From: Actinoplanes sp. NBC_00393
Lineage (GTDB): Bacteria; Actinomycetota; Actinomycetes; Mycobacteriales; Micromonosporaceae
DNA length: 64,000 nucleotides
Assembly: GCF_036053395.1 (NCBI RefSeq)
Contig: NZ_CP107942.1
Coordinates: 6,032,501 to 6,096,500, forward strand
Direction of reading: 5' to 3'
The first letter of the stretch is position 1; each line of letters starts with the position of its first letter. The notes beneath the pieces were generated by a model. It was not told the DNA's origin. It did not search any database and saw nothing but the letters and a program-made list of their open reading frames with translations. The translations under genes were made by a program, and so were the position numbers. Shown in pieces: positions 30,643 through 38,123 of the stretch.

Positions 30643-33030
30643 GTGACTACCCGCTCAATTCCTCAGCGGGGCCGGCCGGCCGCCGATCAGCGGACCATGC
30701 CTCTGCTGAGCCTCGACCGGTCCCGGCGCCGGCTCGACGTACCGGTCGTCCTGGCTCTCAGCCTGTTCGCGTTCCTGCTCGTCTGGTTCGGCGTAGGTCT
30801 GTTCCACGTCTGGCAGTACCCGGTGATTGGCTGGTTGCCGCTGCCGATGCTGTCGGTGCTCACCGTCTACGAGTGTGCGCGGACCGCCCGCAGCACCCAT
30901 CTCGACCCGGCCACCCGCAGTTTCTGGCGCAGCCTGGCAGTGGCCTGCGCGATCCTGCTCCCGAGCACGCTGAGCGCCATGTACGACGCGTTCGGCGGGC
31001 CGGTCCTCAGCCAGCAGCTCACCGTACGTACCCAAATGATCTTCGGGGTCTCGCTGGTCGTGGTGCTCTGGGCGCTGCTGCGGCTGCCGACCTGGCAGCG
31101 CACCCGCGGCGACTGGCTGCGGTTCGGCCTGGACACCGGCATCATCCTGCTCACCGTCGGGGTGCTGGCCTGGCACTTCTGGGTCAGCCGGATCGACTTC
31201 TCGAACGCGCCGAACGCCAGCCCCCGCCACTTCGTGGTGATCCTGACGGTGTCCACCATCTCGCTGATCACCTTCGTCAAGGTGGCGTTCGCGGGAGCCG
31301 GCGGGCTCGACCGCCGCGCCCTGCACATGCTCTCGACCGGCGTCGCCCTGGCCGCCTCCACCGCGGTGGTGGCACCGCTCATCGTCGACAAGCCGTACCT
31401 GTCGACGAGCATGCTGGCGTTCCCGATGTCCCAGATGAGCGCGATGTTCGCGGCCCGCCGGCAGCGGCTGGGCAGCGGCACTCCGCAGTCGCCGGAACGG
31501 TCCGGGCGGCGGTTCAGCGTGGCCCCGTACCTGGCGATCGCCGTCCTCTACGCGGTGCTGCTCGAGGTCGAGCTGCCGCGCGGGGGCGAGGAGTCGCTGA
31601 TGGCGCTGTCGGTCACCGGGCTGACCGTGCTGGTCGTGCTGCGCCAGCTCACCACGCTGCGGGACAACGCCCGGCTGCTGGACACCGTCGACGCCAACCT
31701 GGCCCAGCTGCGCGAGTACCAGGCGCAACTCGACCACCAGGTGACGCACGACGCGCTCACCGGGATCGGCAACCGGTCCGCGTACGCCGACGAGATCTCC
31801 GCCCGGCTGGCCGGCGGCGAACCGTTCGTGGTGGCCCTGCTCGACCTCGACGACTTCAAGGTGATCAACGACCGGTACGGGCACAACACCGGCGACACCC
31901 TGCTCCAGACGATCAGCCGGCGCCTGCGGGAGCGGCTGCGCCCGCAGGACACCGTGGCCCGCCTCGGCGGCGACGAGTTCACCCTGCTGCTGCCCGGCCT
32001 GGGCGAGCACGACACCGAGGAGCTGCTGCGCGCCCTGCTCGCCGAGGTGCAGTGCCCGGTGCTGGTCGACGGGCACGAGATGGTGCCGCGGATCAGCGTC
32101 GGCGTCACCGCCAGCGGGCCCGGCGACACCGCCGGCGAGCTGCTGCGCCGCGCCGACGTCGCGATGTACGCCGCCAAGAAGGACGGCGGCGGCCGGTGGA
32201 CCTGGTTCGACCCGATCATGGACCAGCTCGCCGACAGCGACGCCCGGCTCGGCAACGACCTGCGCCAGGCGATCACCCGCGACGAGCTGTTCCTGGTCTA
32301 CCAGCCGATCGTCGAGCTCCCGCACGGCCGGCTCACCGGAGTGGAGGCGCTGGTCCGCTGGCGTCACCCGGAGCACGGCATGGTCTCCCCGGCGGTGTTC
32401 ATCCCACTCGCCGAACGCAACGGCCAGATCGTGGAACTCGGCCGGTGGGTGCTCGAGCAGGTGATCCAGCAGGCCGCGCGCTGGCAGCGCGAGTACGGCC
32501 CGGACGCGCCCGCCAAGGTCAGCGTGAACGTCTCAGCACGCCAGCTCAACGAGCCGGGCTTCCCGGCTGAGATGGCGGCGCTGCTCTCCGCGGCCGGCCT
32601 GGACCCGGCCCACCTGGTGGTCGAGATGACCGAGACCGCGGTGCTCGGCACCGGGGTCGCCCTGGACGTGGTCCGCCGGCTGCACGACATGGGCCTGAGC
32701 ATCGCGCTGGACGACTTCGGCACCGGCCAGTCGTCGCTCAGCCTGCTCGTGGACTGCCCGGTGACGTGGCTGAAGGTGGACAAGTCGTTCGTCGACGGGG
32801 TGACCACGGAGAGCCCGCAGGCGGTGATCGTGGACAGCCTGATCGGGATCACCCACGGTCTGCGGATGCAGGCCGTCGCCGAGGGCGTGGAAACCGCCGA
32901 GCAGGCCGAACGGCTGCACCAGGCGGGTTACCGGTTCGCGCAGGGCTATCACTTCGCCCGCCCGCTGCCGGTCTCCGACGTCGAACTGCTGCTCACGATG
33001 CGGGAAACTCGACAAAGTCAACTGACTTAG
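30643..33030 (+). CDS. Membrane GGDEF-EAL dual-domain cyclic-di-GMP protein
   Basis: A 795-residue protein. About eight hydrophobic helices (residues 30-340) are followed by a short coiled linker. The GGDEF domain has GGDEF near residue 442 and RPQD as inhibitory site. The EAL domain (about 545-790) keeps EALVRW, the metal-binding NVSARQLN, EMTETAVL, LDDFGTGQSSLS, the catalytic KVDKSFVDG and AEGVET. Both catalytic sites look intact, so it may both make and degrade cyclic di-GMP. The start is a GTG at 30643 with GGAG 7 bp before it; ATG 30697 is an alternative without a ribosome site. It is divergent from the histidine phosphatase (26-bp gap). Confidence 0.92.
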   Translation: MTTRSIPQRGRPAADQRTMPLLSLDRSRRRLDVPVVLALSLFAFLLVWFGVGLFHVWQYPVIGWLPLPMLSVLTVYECARTARSTHLDPATRSFWRSLAVACAILLPSTLSAMYDAFGGPVLSQQLTVRTQMIFGVSLVVVLWALLRLPTWQRTRGDWLRFGLDTGIILLTVGVLAWHFWVSRIDFSNAPNASPRHFVVILTVSTISLITFVKVAFAGAGGLDRRALHMLSTGVALAASTAVVAPLIVDKPYLSTSMLAFPMSQMSAMFAARRQRLGSGTPQSPERSGRRFSVAPYLAIAVLYAVLLEVELPRGGEESLMALSVTGLTVLVVLRQLTTLRDNARLLDTVDANLAQLREYQAQLDHQVTHDALTGIGNRSAYADEISARLAGGEPFVVALLDLDDFKVINDRYGHNTGDTLLQTISRRLRERLRPQDTVARLGGDEFTLLLPGLGEHDTEELLRALLAEVQCPVLVDGHEMVPRISVGVTASGPGDTAGELLRRADVAMYAAKKDGGGRWTWFDPIMDQLADSDARLGNDLRQAITRDELFLVYQPIVELPHGRLTGVEALVRWRHPEHGMVSPAVFIPLAERNGQIVELGRWVLEQVIQQAARWQREYGPDAPAKVSVNVSARQLNEPGFPAEMAALLSAAGLDPAHLVVEMTETAVLGTGVALDVVRRLHDMGLSIALDDFGTGQSSLSLLVDCPVTWLKVDKSFVDGVTTESPQAVIVDSLIGITHGLRMQAVAEGVETAEQAERLHQAGYRFAQGYHFARPLPVSDVELLLTMRETRQSQLT

Positions 33031-33045
33031 TCAGAATTCCCGACC

Positions 33046-33942
33046 ATGGACCCGATTATGGCGCTTGCCGGTCTGGGCGTCGGCATCATCGTCGGGCTCA
33101 CCGGCATGGGTGGCGGCGCGCTGATGACGCCCATCCTGGTCCTCCTGTTCGGCGTACACCCGGTCGCGGCCATCTCCAGCGACCTCGCGGCCAGCGCGAT
33201 CATGAAGCCGTTCGGCGGCTACGTGCACGCCCGGCAGGGCACGGTGAACTGGAAGCTGGTCCTCTGGCTCTGCGCCGGCAGCGTGCCCAGCGCCTTCCTC
33301 GGGGTTCTGTTGCTGCGGTTGTTCGGCAGCGACGAGAGCGTGCAGCACGCCGTCAAGATCGCCCTCGGCGCGGCGCTGCTGCTGGCCGCGGGCGGCATGC
33401 TCCTCAAGGCCTGGACCAGCCGCCGCAACGGCGACGGGCCGCCCGCCGCGATCACCGTCCGGCCGCTGCCGACCGTGCTCATCGGCGTGATGGGCGGCGT
33501 CGTGGTCGGCCTCACCTCGGTCGGTTCCGGGTCGCTGATCATCGTCGCGCTGCTCGCCCTCTATCCGAAGCTGCGCGCCAACGACCTGGTCGGCACCGAC
33601 CTGATCCAGGCCGTCCCGCTGGTCACCGCGGCCGCGCTCGGGCACGCCTTCTTCGGCGACCTGCACCTCGACATCGCCGGCGCGGTGGTCCTCGGCTCCA
33701 TCCCGGGCGTACTGATCGGCTCCCGGATCTCCTCGCGTGCCCCCGGCGGGCTGGTCCGCGCCGCCCTGGTGATCGTGCTGCTGGCCAGCGCCCTCAAACT
33801 GTTCGACCTCTCCACCCTGGTGGTCGGTGTGGTCGCCGGCGTCGCGACCCTGGTCGCGGTCGGCATCGGCGTGGCCGGCCGGTTTCGCCGGCGGCCGGCC
33901 GACGAGGCCAGGGAACCGGAGGAGGTAGCTGCTCAAGCCTGA
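33046..33942 (+). CDS. TauE/SafE-family sulfite/anion exporter
   Basis: A 298-residue membrane transporter with eight predicted helices in two related halves. The halves open with the family motif GLTGMGGGALMTPILVLLFGVHPVAAISSDLAAS and the related GLTSVGSGSLIIVALLALYPKLRANDLVGTDL. The family moves sulfite, sulfonates or other small organic anions. The start ATG 33046 is 15 bp after the GGDEF-EAL stop. Another ATG at 33058 is possible. The substrate is unknown and no sulfur genes are nearby. Confidence 0.88.
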   Translation: MDPIMALAGLGVGIIVGLTGMGGGALMTPILVLLFGVHPVAAISSDLAASAIMKPFGGYVHARQGTVNWKLVLWLCAGSVPSAFLGVLLLRLFGSDESVQHAVKIALGAALLLAAGGMLLKAWTSRRNGDGPPAAITVRPLPTVLIGVMGGVVVGLTSVGSGSLIIVALLALYPKLRANDLVGTDLIQAVPLVTAAALGHAFFGDLHLDIAGAVVLGSIPGVLIGSRISSRAPGGLVRAALVIVLLASALKLFDLSTLVVGVVAGVATLVAVGIGVAGRFRRRPADEAREPEEVAAQA

Positions 33943-33989
33943 CCCCGGCCCGCCGATGTGATGTCGGTCGGGACGCGGGAAAGGGTCGG

Positions 33990-36389
33990 ATGAACGTACG
34001 GCAGAAGCTGCTGGGCGGGTACCTGCTGGTGGCGCTGATGGTGGCGGCCACCGCGCTGGTCGCCTGGCGGGCCGACAACACCTCCGCCGAGCAGTCGGCC
34101 GCCACCCAGGCCGAACAGCTGGCCCGCGGGGTCGCCGAGGACATCGCGTACGGCCTGCCCGCCGCGACCCGTGACGAGGTGGTCACCCCGCTGTACTACA
34201 GCCAGACGGGTCTCGCCGAGTACCTGCGGCGGATGCACACCACCCAGCACCGCGACGTCGTCGTGGTCGACCAGGGAAAGTACATCCTCGGCGACGTGAT
34301 CGACGAGAACGTCGGCTCGACCTTCGACCACGACACCGGTGACGAGGTCGCGCAGACCATCGCCGACGGCGTGGCCCGGGTGTTCGTCGAGACGAGCGTC
34401 GACTACCCGGAGGGCATCAAGCAGGTCGTGGTGCCGATGCGCAGCACCGGCGGCGTGACCATCGGCGCGGTCATCCTCGAGTACACGCCGCTCTACGACC
34501 AGATGATGGCCGGCGCCCGGCAGGCCCAGACCGTCATCCTCACCAGCGCCAGCATCGCCATGGTGATCGTGTTGGTGCTCGGCTTCGTGCTGGCCGGCTC
34601 GGTCACCCGGCGGATCACCTCGCTGACCACCGCGGTCCGGGTGATCCGCGCCGGCGACTACTCGCACCGGGTCCCGCCGGCCGGACGCGACGAGATCGGC
34701 AACCTGGCCCGGGCCTTCAACGCGATGGCCGAGCAGCTGGAGAGCTCGGCCCGGGAGATCCTGGCCAAGGAGTACACCGACAGCATCCTGGCCAACGCCG
34801 GCGAGGGCATCTGCGGCGTCGACGCCTTCGGCCGGATCGAGTTCGCGAACGAGGCCGCCGGCCGGATCACCGGCCTCGGCGTCGACGGGCTGCTGCGGCG
34901 CGAGGCCGCGCTGCTGCTCGGGTCACTCACCGCCGGCACCACCGAGGAGCTGCTGCAACGGCCGGACGGCAGCGCGGTCCGGGTCGAATACACGGTCAGC
35001 CTGATCGACAAGAAGGGCGCGGTGATCGTGCTGCGCGACGTCAGCCGCCAGCGCGCCCTCGAGTACGACCTGCGCCACCAGGCCCTGCACGACGGCCTCA
35101 CCGGCCTGCCCAACCGCAAACTGCTGCTGGACCGCCTCGAGCACGCGCTCACCCGCTCGCGGGCCTCCGGCGAGCAGATCGCCCTGCTCTATCTCGACCT
35201 GGACGGCTTCAAGCGGGTCAACGACAGCCTCGGGCACAACGCCGGCGACCTGCTGCTGCGGACCGCCGCGGAACGGCTCACCGCCGAACTGCGCCCGCAC
35301 GACACGGTGGCCCGGCTCGGCGGCGACGAGTTCGCCGTCCTGCTCGAAGGCGCCTCCCCGCCGGTCGTCGAGGCGCTCTCCCGGGCGTGCCTGGTGACCC
35401 TGGCCCGGCCGTTCGTGCTGCACGGCCGCGAGGCGCTGGTCACGGTGAGCATCGGTGTGGTGCCGGACTCGGCGCGTTACACCGACGCCGACGAGGTGGT
35501 CCGCAACGCCGACGTCGCCATGTACGCCGCCAAGGACCTCGGCAAGAACCGCTACATGATCTTCGAGAACCGGATGCACGAGCAGCTGCTCAACCGCCTC
35601 GACCAGGAGGCCCGGCTGCGCGACGCGGTGCACCGCGGTGAGCTGCGGGTGCACCTGCAGCCGGTGGTCGGCATCGCGGACGGCCGGATGCACGGGGTCG
35701 AGGCCCTGGTCCGCTGGCAGGACCCGTCGCGCGGCCTGCAACAACCAGGGTCGTTCATTCCGCTCGCCGAGGAGACCGGCATGATCATCGAGATCGACCG
35801 GTGGATCCTGCGCGAGGCCTGCCACACCGTCAAGCAGTGGCAGGACTACAACCCGCGGACCGCACCCGCCTGGGTCAGCGTCAACCTCTCCGCCGCCGGC
35901 CTGGAACTGTCCGACCTCACCGACCAGGTCGCGTACGCCCTGGCCGCCACCGGACTGCCGCCGCACTGCCTGGTCCTGGAACTCACCGAGACGATCCTCA
36001 TGCGCGACGTGGCGGTCACTTCCGCCCGGCTCCAGGAGCTGCGCGAACTCGGTGTCAAGATCGCCATCGACGACTTCGGCACGGGGTACTCCTCGCTCGG
36101 CTACCTGCGCGACATCCCCGTCGACGTCCTCAAGATCGACCGCTCGTTCATCACCGGCCTGGTCGGCAACGGCCGCCAGCAGGAACTGGTCAGCGCGGTC
36201 ATGCAGCTCGGCCACACGCTGGGCCTGCGGGTGGTCGCCGAGGGCGTCGAGGACGCCGAGCAGTTGGCGCTGCTCACGGTCATGGGCTGCAAGTTCGCCC
36301 AGGGCTACCACCTGGGCCGGCCTGAGCCGGTGGGCACGCTCTACGAACGCCTCGACGCGGCTGACACCCGCCCTACGGTCGAGGCCTGA
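33990..36389 (+). CDS. HAMP-PAS-GGDEF-EAL cyclic-di-GMP protein
   Basis: A 799-residue sensor-type enzyme. It has an N-terminal membrane helix (residues 7-26), an extracytoplasmic sensing domain (about 30-180) and a second helix (182-206). A HAMP linker (VTRRITSLTTAVRVIRAGDYSHRVPPAGRDEIGNLARAFNAM) and a PAS domain (about 262-350) follow. The GGDEF domain has GGDEF near residue 443 and RPHD inhibitory site. The EAL domain has EALVRW, NLSAAGLE, ELTETILM, IDDFGTGYSSLG, KIDRSFITG and AEGVED, all catalytic positions present. An outside signal probably tunes cyclic di-GMP levels. It is followed by the repeat-rich degraded region. Confidence 0.93.
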   Translation: MNVRQKLLGGYLLVALMVAATALVAWRADNTSAEQSAATQAEQLARGVAEDIAYGLPAATRDEVVTPLYYSQTGLAEYLRRMHTTQHRDVVVVDQGKYILGDVIDENVGSTFDHDTGDEVAQTIADGVARVFVETSVDYPEGIKQVVVPMRSTGGVTIGAVILEYTPLYDQMMAGARQAQTVILTSASIAMVIVLVLGFVLAGSVTRRITSLTTAVRVIRAGDYSHRVPPAGRDEIGNLARAFNAMAEQLESSAREILAKEYTDSILANAGEGICGVDAFGRIEFANEAAGRITGLGVDGLLRREAALLLGSLTAGTTEELLQRPDGSAVRVEYTVSLIDKKGAVIVLRDVSRQRALEYDLRHQALHDGLTGLPNRKLLLDRLEHALTRSRASGEQIALLYLDLDGFKRVNDSLGHNAGDLLLRTAAERLTAELRPHDTVARLGGDEFAVLLEGASPPVVEALSRACLVTLARPFVLHGREALVTVSIGVVPDSARYTDADEVVRNADVAMYAAKDLGKNRYMIFENRMHEQLLNRLDQEARLRDAVHRGELRVHLQPVVGIADGRMHGVEALVRWQDPSRGLQQPGSFIPLAEETGMIIEIDRWILREACHTVKQWQDYNPRTAPAWVSVNLSAAGLELSDLTDQVAYALAATGLPPHCLVLELTETILMRDVAVTSARLQELRELGVKIAIDDFGTGYSSLGYLRDIPVDVLKIDRSFITGLVGNGRQQELVSAVMQLGHTLGLRVVAEGVEDAEQLALLTVMGCKFAQGYHLGRPEPVGTLYERLDAADTRPTVEA

Positions 36390-36430
36390 ACTTCGGGCTG
36401 ACGCTGAGCGCTGCTTACGCGGCCGTTCCG

Positions 36431-36476
36431 CAACACTGGGCGCCGGCTGAGCTTGCCGGGCTGGCGCTCAGTGTTG
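36431..36476. repeat. Long imperfect hairpin of the CAACACTG family
   Basis: A 17-bp stem, CAACACTGGGCGCCGGC (36431-36447) against GCTGGCGCTCAGTGTTG (36460-36476), complete if G-T pairs are allowed. It lies 41 bp after the stop of the GGDEF-EAL gene and is likely to act as its terminator. The arm has the same core as the tandem array at 17080-17400. Confidence 0.75.
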
Positions 36477-36489
36477 CCAGCGCCCGTCA

Positions 36490-36890
36490 AACGTGCCCGA
36501 CCGGCGGCCCGCGCACACCAGCCGCCCAGCAGGCATGCTTCACAGGGCCGCAGACACGCCTGACCGGCGGCCCGCGCTCACCAGCCGCCCAGCAGGCATG
36601 CTTCACAGGGCCGCAGACATGCCTGACCGGCGGCCCGCGCCCACCAGCCGCCCAGCAGGCATGCTTCACAGGGCCGCAGACATGCCTGACCGGCGGCCCG
36701 CGCCCACCAGCCGCCCACCACGCGCGTTTCGCAGGCCCGCGAACACGCCTGACCGGCGGCCCGCGCCCACCAGCCGCCCACCACGCACGCTTCGCACGCC
36801 CGCAAACACGCCTGACCGGCGGCCCGCGCCCACCAGCCGCCCAGCAAGCATGCTTCACAAGCCCGCAAACACGCCTGACCGGCGGCTGGG
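36490..36890. repeat. 63-bp tandem repeat array (six full units)
   Basis: Units start with (GA)CCGGCGGCCCGCG at 36501, 36564, 36627, 36690, 36753 and 36816, and a last partial unit at 36879; the period is exactly 63 bp. The first four units are almost identical; later ones differ at several sites (GCATGCTTCACAGGG versus CACGCTTCGCACG). As 63 is a multiple of 3, open frames run through on both strands, but codon use does not show the strong G/C third-position bias of real genes here. I consider it a non-coding minisatellite. Confidence 0.88.
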
Positions 36891-36904
36891 GCGCTTCCTC
36901 GCTG

Positions 36905-37084
36905 ATCGACCGCGTTGACGTGTAGGCCGGGCAGGAGCCAGGCACCCCGCACCAGCAGCGCCTTCGACGGGGTGAGGGTGCAGAGCACGTTCGCGGCCAG
37001 GGTGACCTCGCGTGGGCCCGCCGGGACCGTGGCGGGCAGCAGTCCCGCGCAGGCGGCCACGATCGGGGTGCCGAACGGTACCAA
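36905..37084 (-). pseudogene. Remnant resembling ornithine cyclodeaminase / mu-crystallin family
   Basis: On the minus strand the translation from about 37060 reads GTPIVAACAGLL...VTLAANVLCTLTPSKALLVRGAWLLPGLHVNAV. The second half matches the ornithine cyclodeaminase family pattern of A-D-V-V-C-T, then P-V-L-R-G-x-W-L-x-P-G-x-H-V-N-A-V. There is no start codon or complete domain. The 3' side runs into the 63-bp repeat array right after HVNAV. It is best read as a gene fragment left by a deletion. The assignment rests on about 30 residues and is tentative. Confidence 0.5.
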
Positions 37085-37298
37085 GCAAACGCTTGGCAGG
37101 CTGGTCAGCGGTCACGCGGCGGCCTCCGAGTCGGCGATGCCGAGCACCCCGCCAGCGGTCCGGCGAGCGGAACGGTGGTAACCACGGCGGAACATCTCCG
37201 GGAGTTAGTGGCATACCGTTACGGCGGACAGTTCGGGGCGATCTGTTTCACCGCGGTTACCGATCGTTGGCGATCACGACATTGCCTAAGGTGGTCCG
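37085..37298. promoter_or_regulatory. Upstream region of the GntR gene with an inverted repeat
   Basis: No gene seen. CCAAGC-AAAC-GCTTGG is a 6-bp-arm inverted repeat at 37081-37096, about 200 bp before the GntR start. The 100 bp before the start are AT-richer. AAGGTGG at 37288-37294 is the ribosome site for the GTG at 37299. Confidence 0.4.
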
Positions 37299-37997
37299 GT
37301 GGCATCACTGCGCGATCGCGCGTACCAGGAACTGCGCCGCCGGATCGTCAGCACCGAATTGGCCCCCGGACAGCGGCTGGTCGAGCGTGACCTGGCCGCC
37401 GAACTGGAGGTCTCCCGGATCCCGCTGCGCGAGGCGCTGCGCCTGCTCGAGGCCGACGGGCTGGTCGTGCTGGTGCCGCACAAGGGTGCGCTGGTCTCGC
37501 CCTTCACGCCGGCGGACGTACGGGATCTCTTCGACGTCCGCGAGTCCCTGGAAGCGCTCGCGGCCCGGCTCACCGCCGAGCGCCGGGACGACGCCGGGCT
37601 GGCGCGCTTGAAAGGCCGGCTTGCCGCGGCCCGTGCGGCGGCCGCGGCCGGGGACGAGGACGGGGTCGCCGCCGCCAACGCGGGCTTCCACGCCGACCTG
37701 GTCGAGATGGCGGCGAATCCGCTGCTCAGCGCCATGATGCGGCCGTTGGCGGCGCGGACGCACTGGCTGTTCCGGCTGACCGCGCAGCGCGATGCCGCCC
37801 AGCAGTGCGCGGAGCACGAGGAGCTGTACGCGGCGATCTCGGCGGGCCAGGCCTCCCGCGCCGCCGAACTGGCCCACGAGCACGTGGCCAGCGGCCGTGA
37901 GACGAGCATCCGGCAGGCCGAGCAGTGGTCGCTGCCGGACGTCGACCCGGCGGCCGTGGCCTCCCGCCGCCGGCGCCGCACCAGACCCGCCGGCTGA
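37299..37997 (+). CDS. GntR-family regulator, FadR/FCD branch
   Basis: A 232-residue transcription factor. The N-terminal winged helix-turn-helix is YQELRRRIVSTELAPGQRLVERDLAAELEVSRIPLREALRLLEADGLVVLVPHKGALV. The C-terminal all-helical FCD ligand domain begins at VRDLFDVRESLEALAARL and has its metal/ligand His and Asp positions (FHADLVEMAANPLL, EHEELYAAI). Such proteins sense small organic acids or amino acids. The likely target gene next door has decayed to a fragment. The start is GTG 37299 with AAGGTGG 5 bp upstream. A strong hairpin begins 5 bp after the stop. Confidence 0.9.
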   Translation: MASLRDRAYQELRRRIVSTELAPGQRLVERDLAAELEVSRIPLREALRLLEADGLVVLVPHKGALVSPFTPADVRDLFDVRESLEALAARLTAERRDDAGLARLKGRLAAARAAAAAGDEDGVAAANAGFHADLVEMAANPLLSAMMRPLAARTHWLFRLTAQRDAAQQCAEHEELYAAISAGQASRAAELAHEHVASGRETSIRQAEQWSLPDVDPAAVASRRRRRTRPAG

Positions 37998-38001
37998 CGG
38001 A

Positions 38002-38034
38002 CAGTGCTGCTTCCCGGGCCGGGAAGCAGCACTG
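38002..38034. terminator. Perfect 15-bp hairpin terminator after GntR gene
   Basis: CAGTGCTGCTTCCCG at 38002-38016 pairs with CGGGAAGCAGCACTG at 38020-38034 with a 3-nt loop. It starts 5 bp after the GntR stop. The right arm continues into a stretch (38027-38044) related to the CAACACTGGGCGCCAGCC element. Confidence 0.85.
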
Positions 38035-38070
38035 GGTGACAGCCTGGGTTTGCCAGCCGGACAGATGGTG

Positions 38071-38113
38071 GCGGCCACCGCCCACCCGGGCTGATCGGGT
38101 GAGCGGTGGCCGC
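38071..38113. terminator. Hairpin terminator after pullulanase gene
   Basis: GCGGCCACCGC-C-CACCCG (38071-38088) pairs with CGGGTG-A-GCGGTGGCCGC (38096-38113), an 18-bp stem with one mismatch and a 7-nt loop. It lies 11 bp downstream of the minus-strand pulA stop. Confidence 0.8.
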
Positions 38114-38123
38114 AGTCAAGGTC

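Noticed and set aside
36490..36890. CRISPR array
   Set aside because: The 63-bp units repeat along their whole length; there are no variable spacers.
36487..36945. Open frames on both strands through the 63-bp repeat, encoding 21-residue repeats
   Set aside because: The frames are open only because 63 is divisible by 3; neither strand shows the genome's codon bias, and no ribosome site is present.
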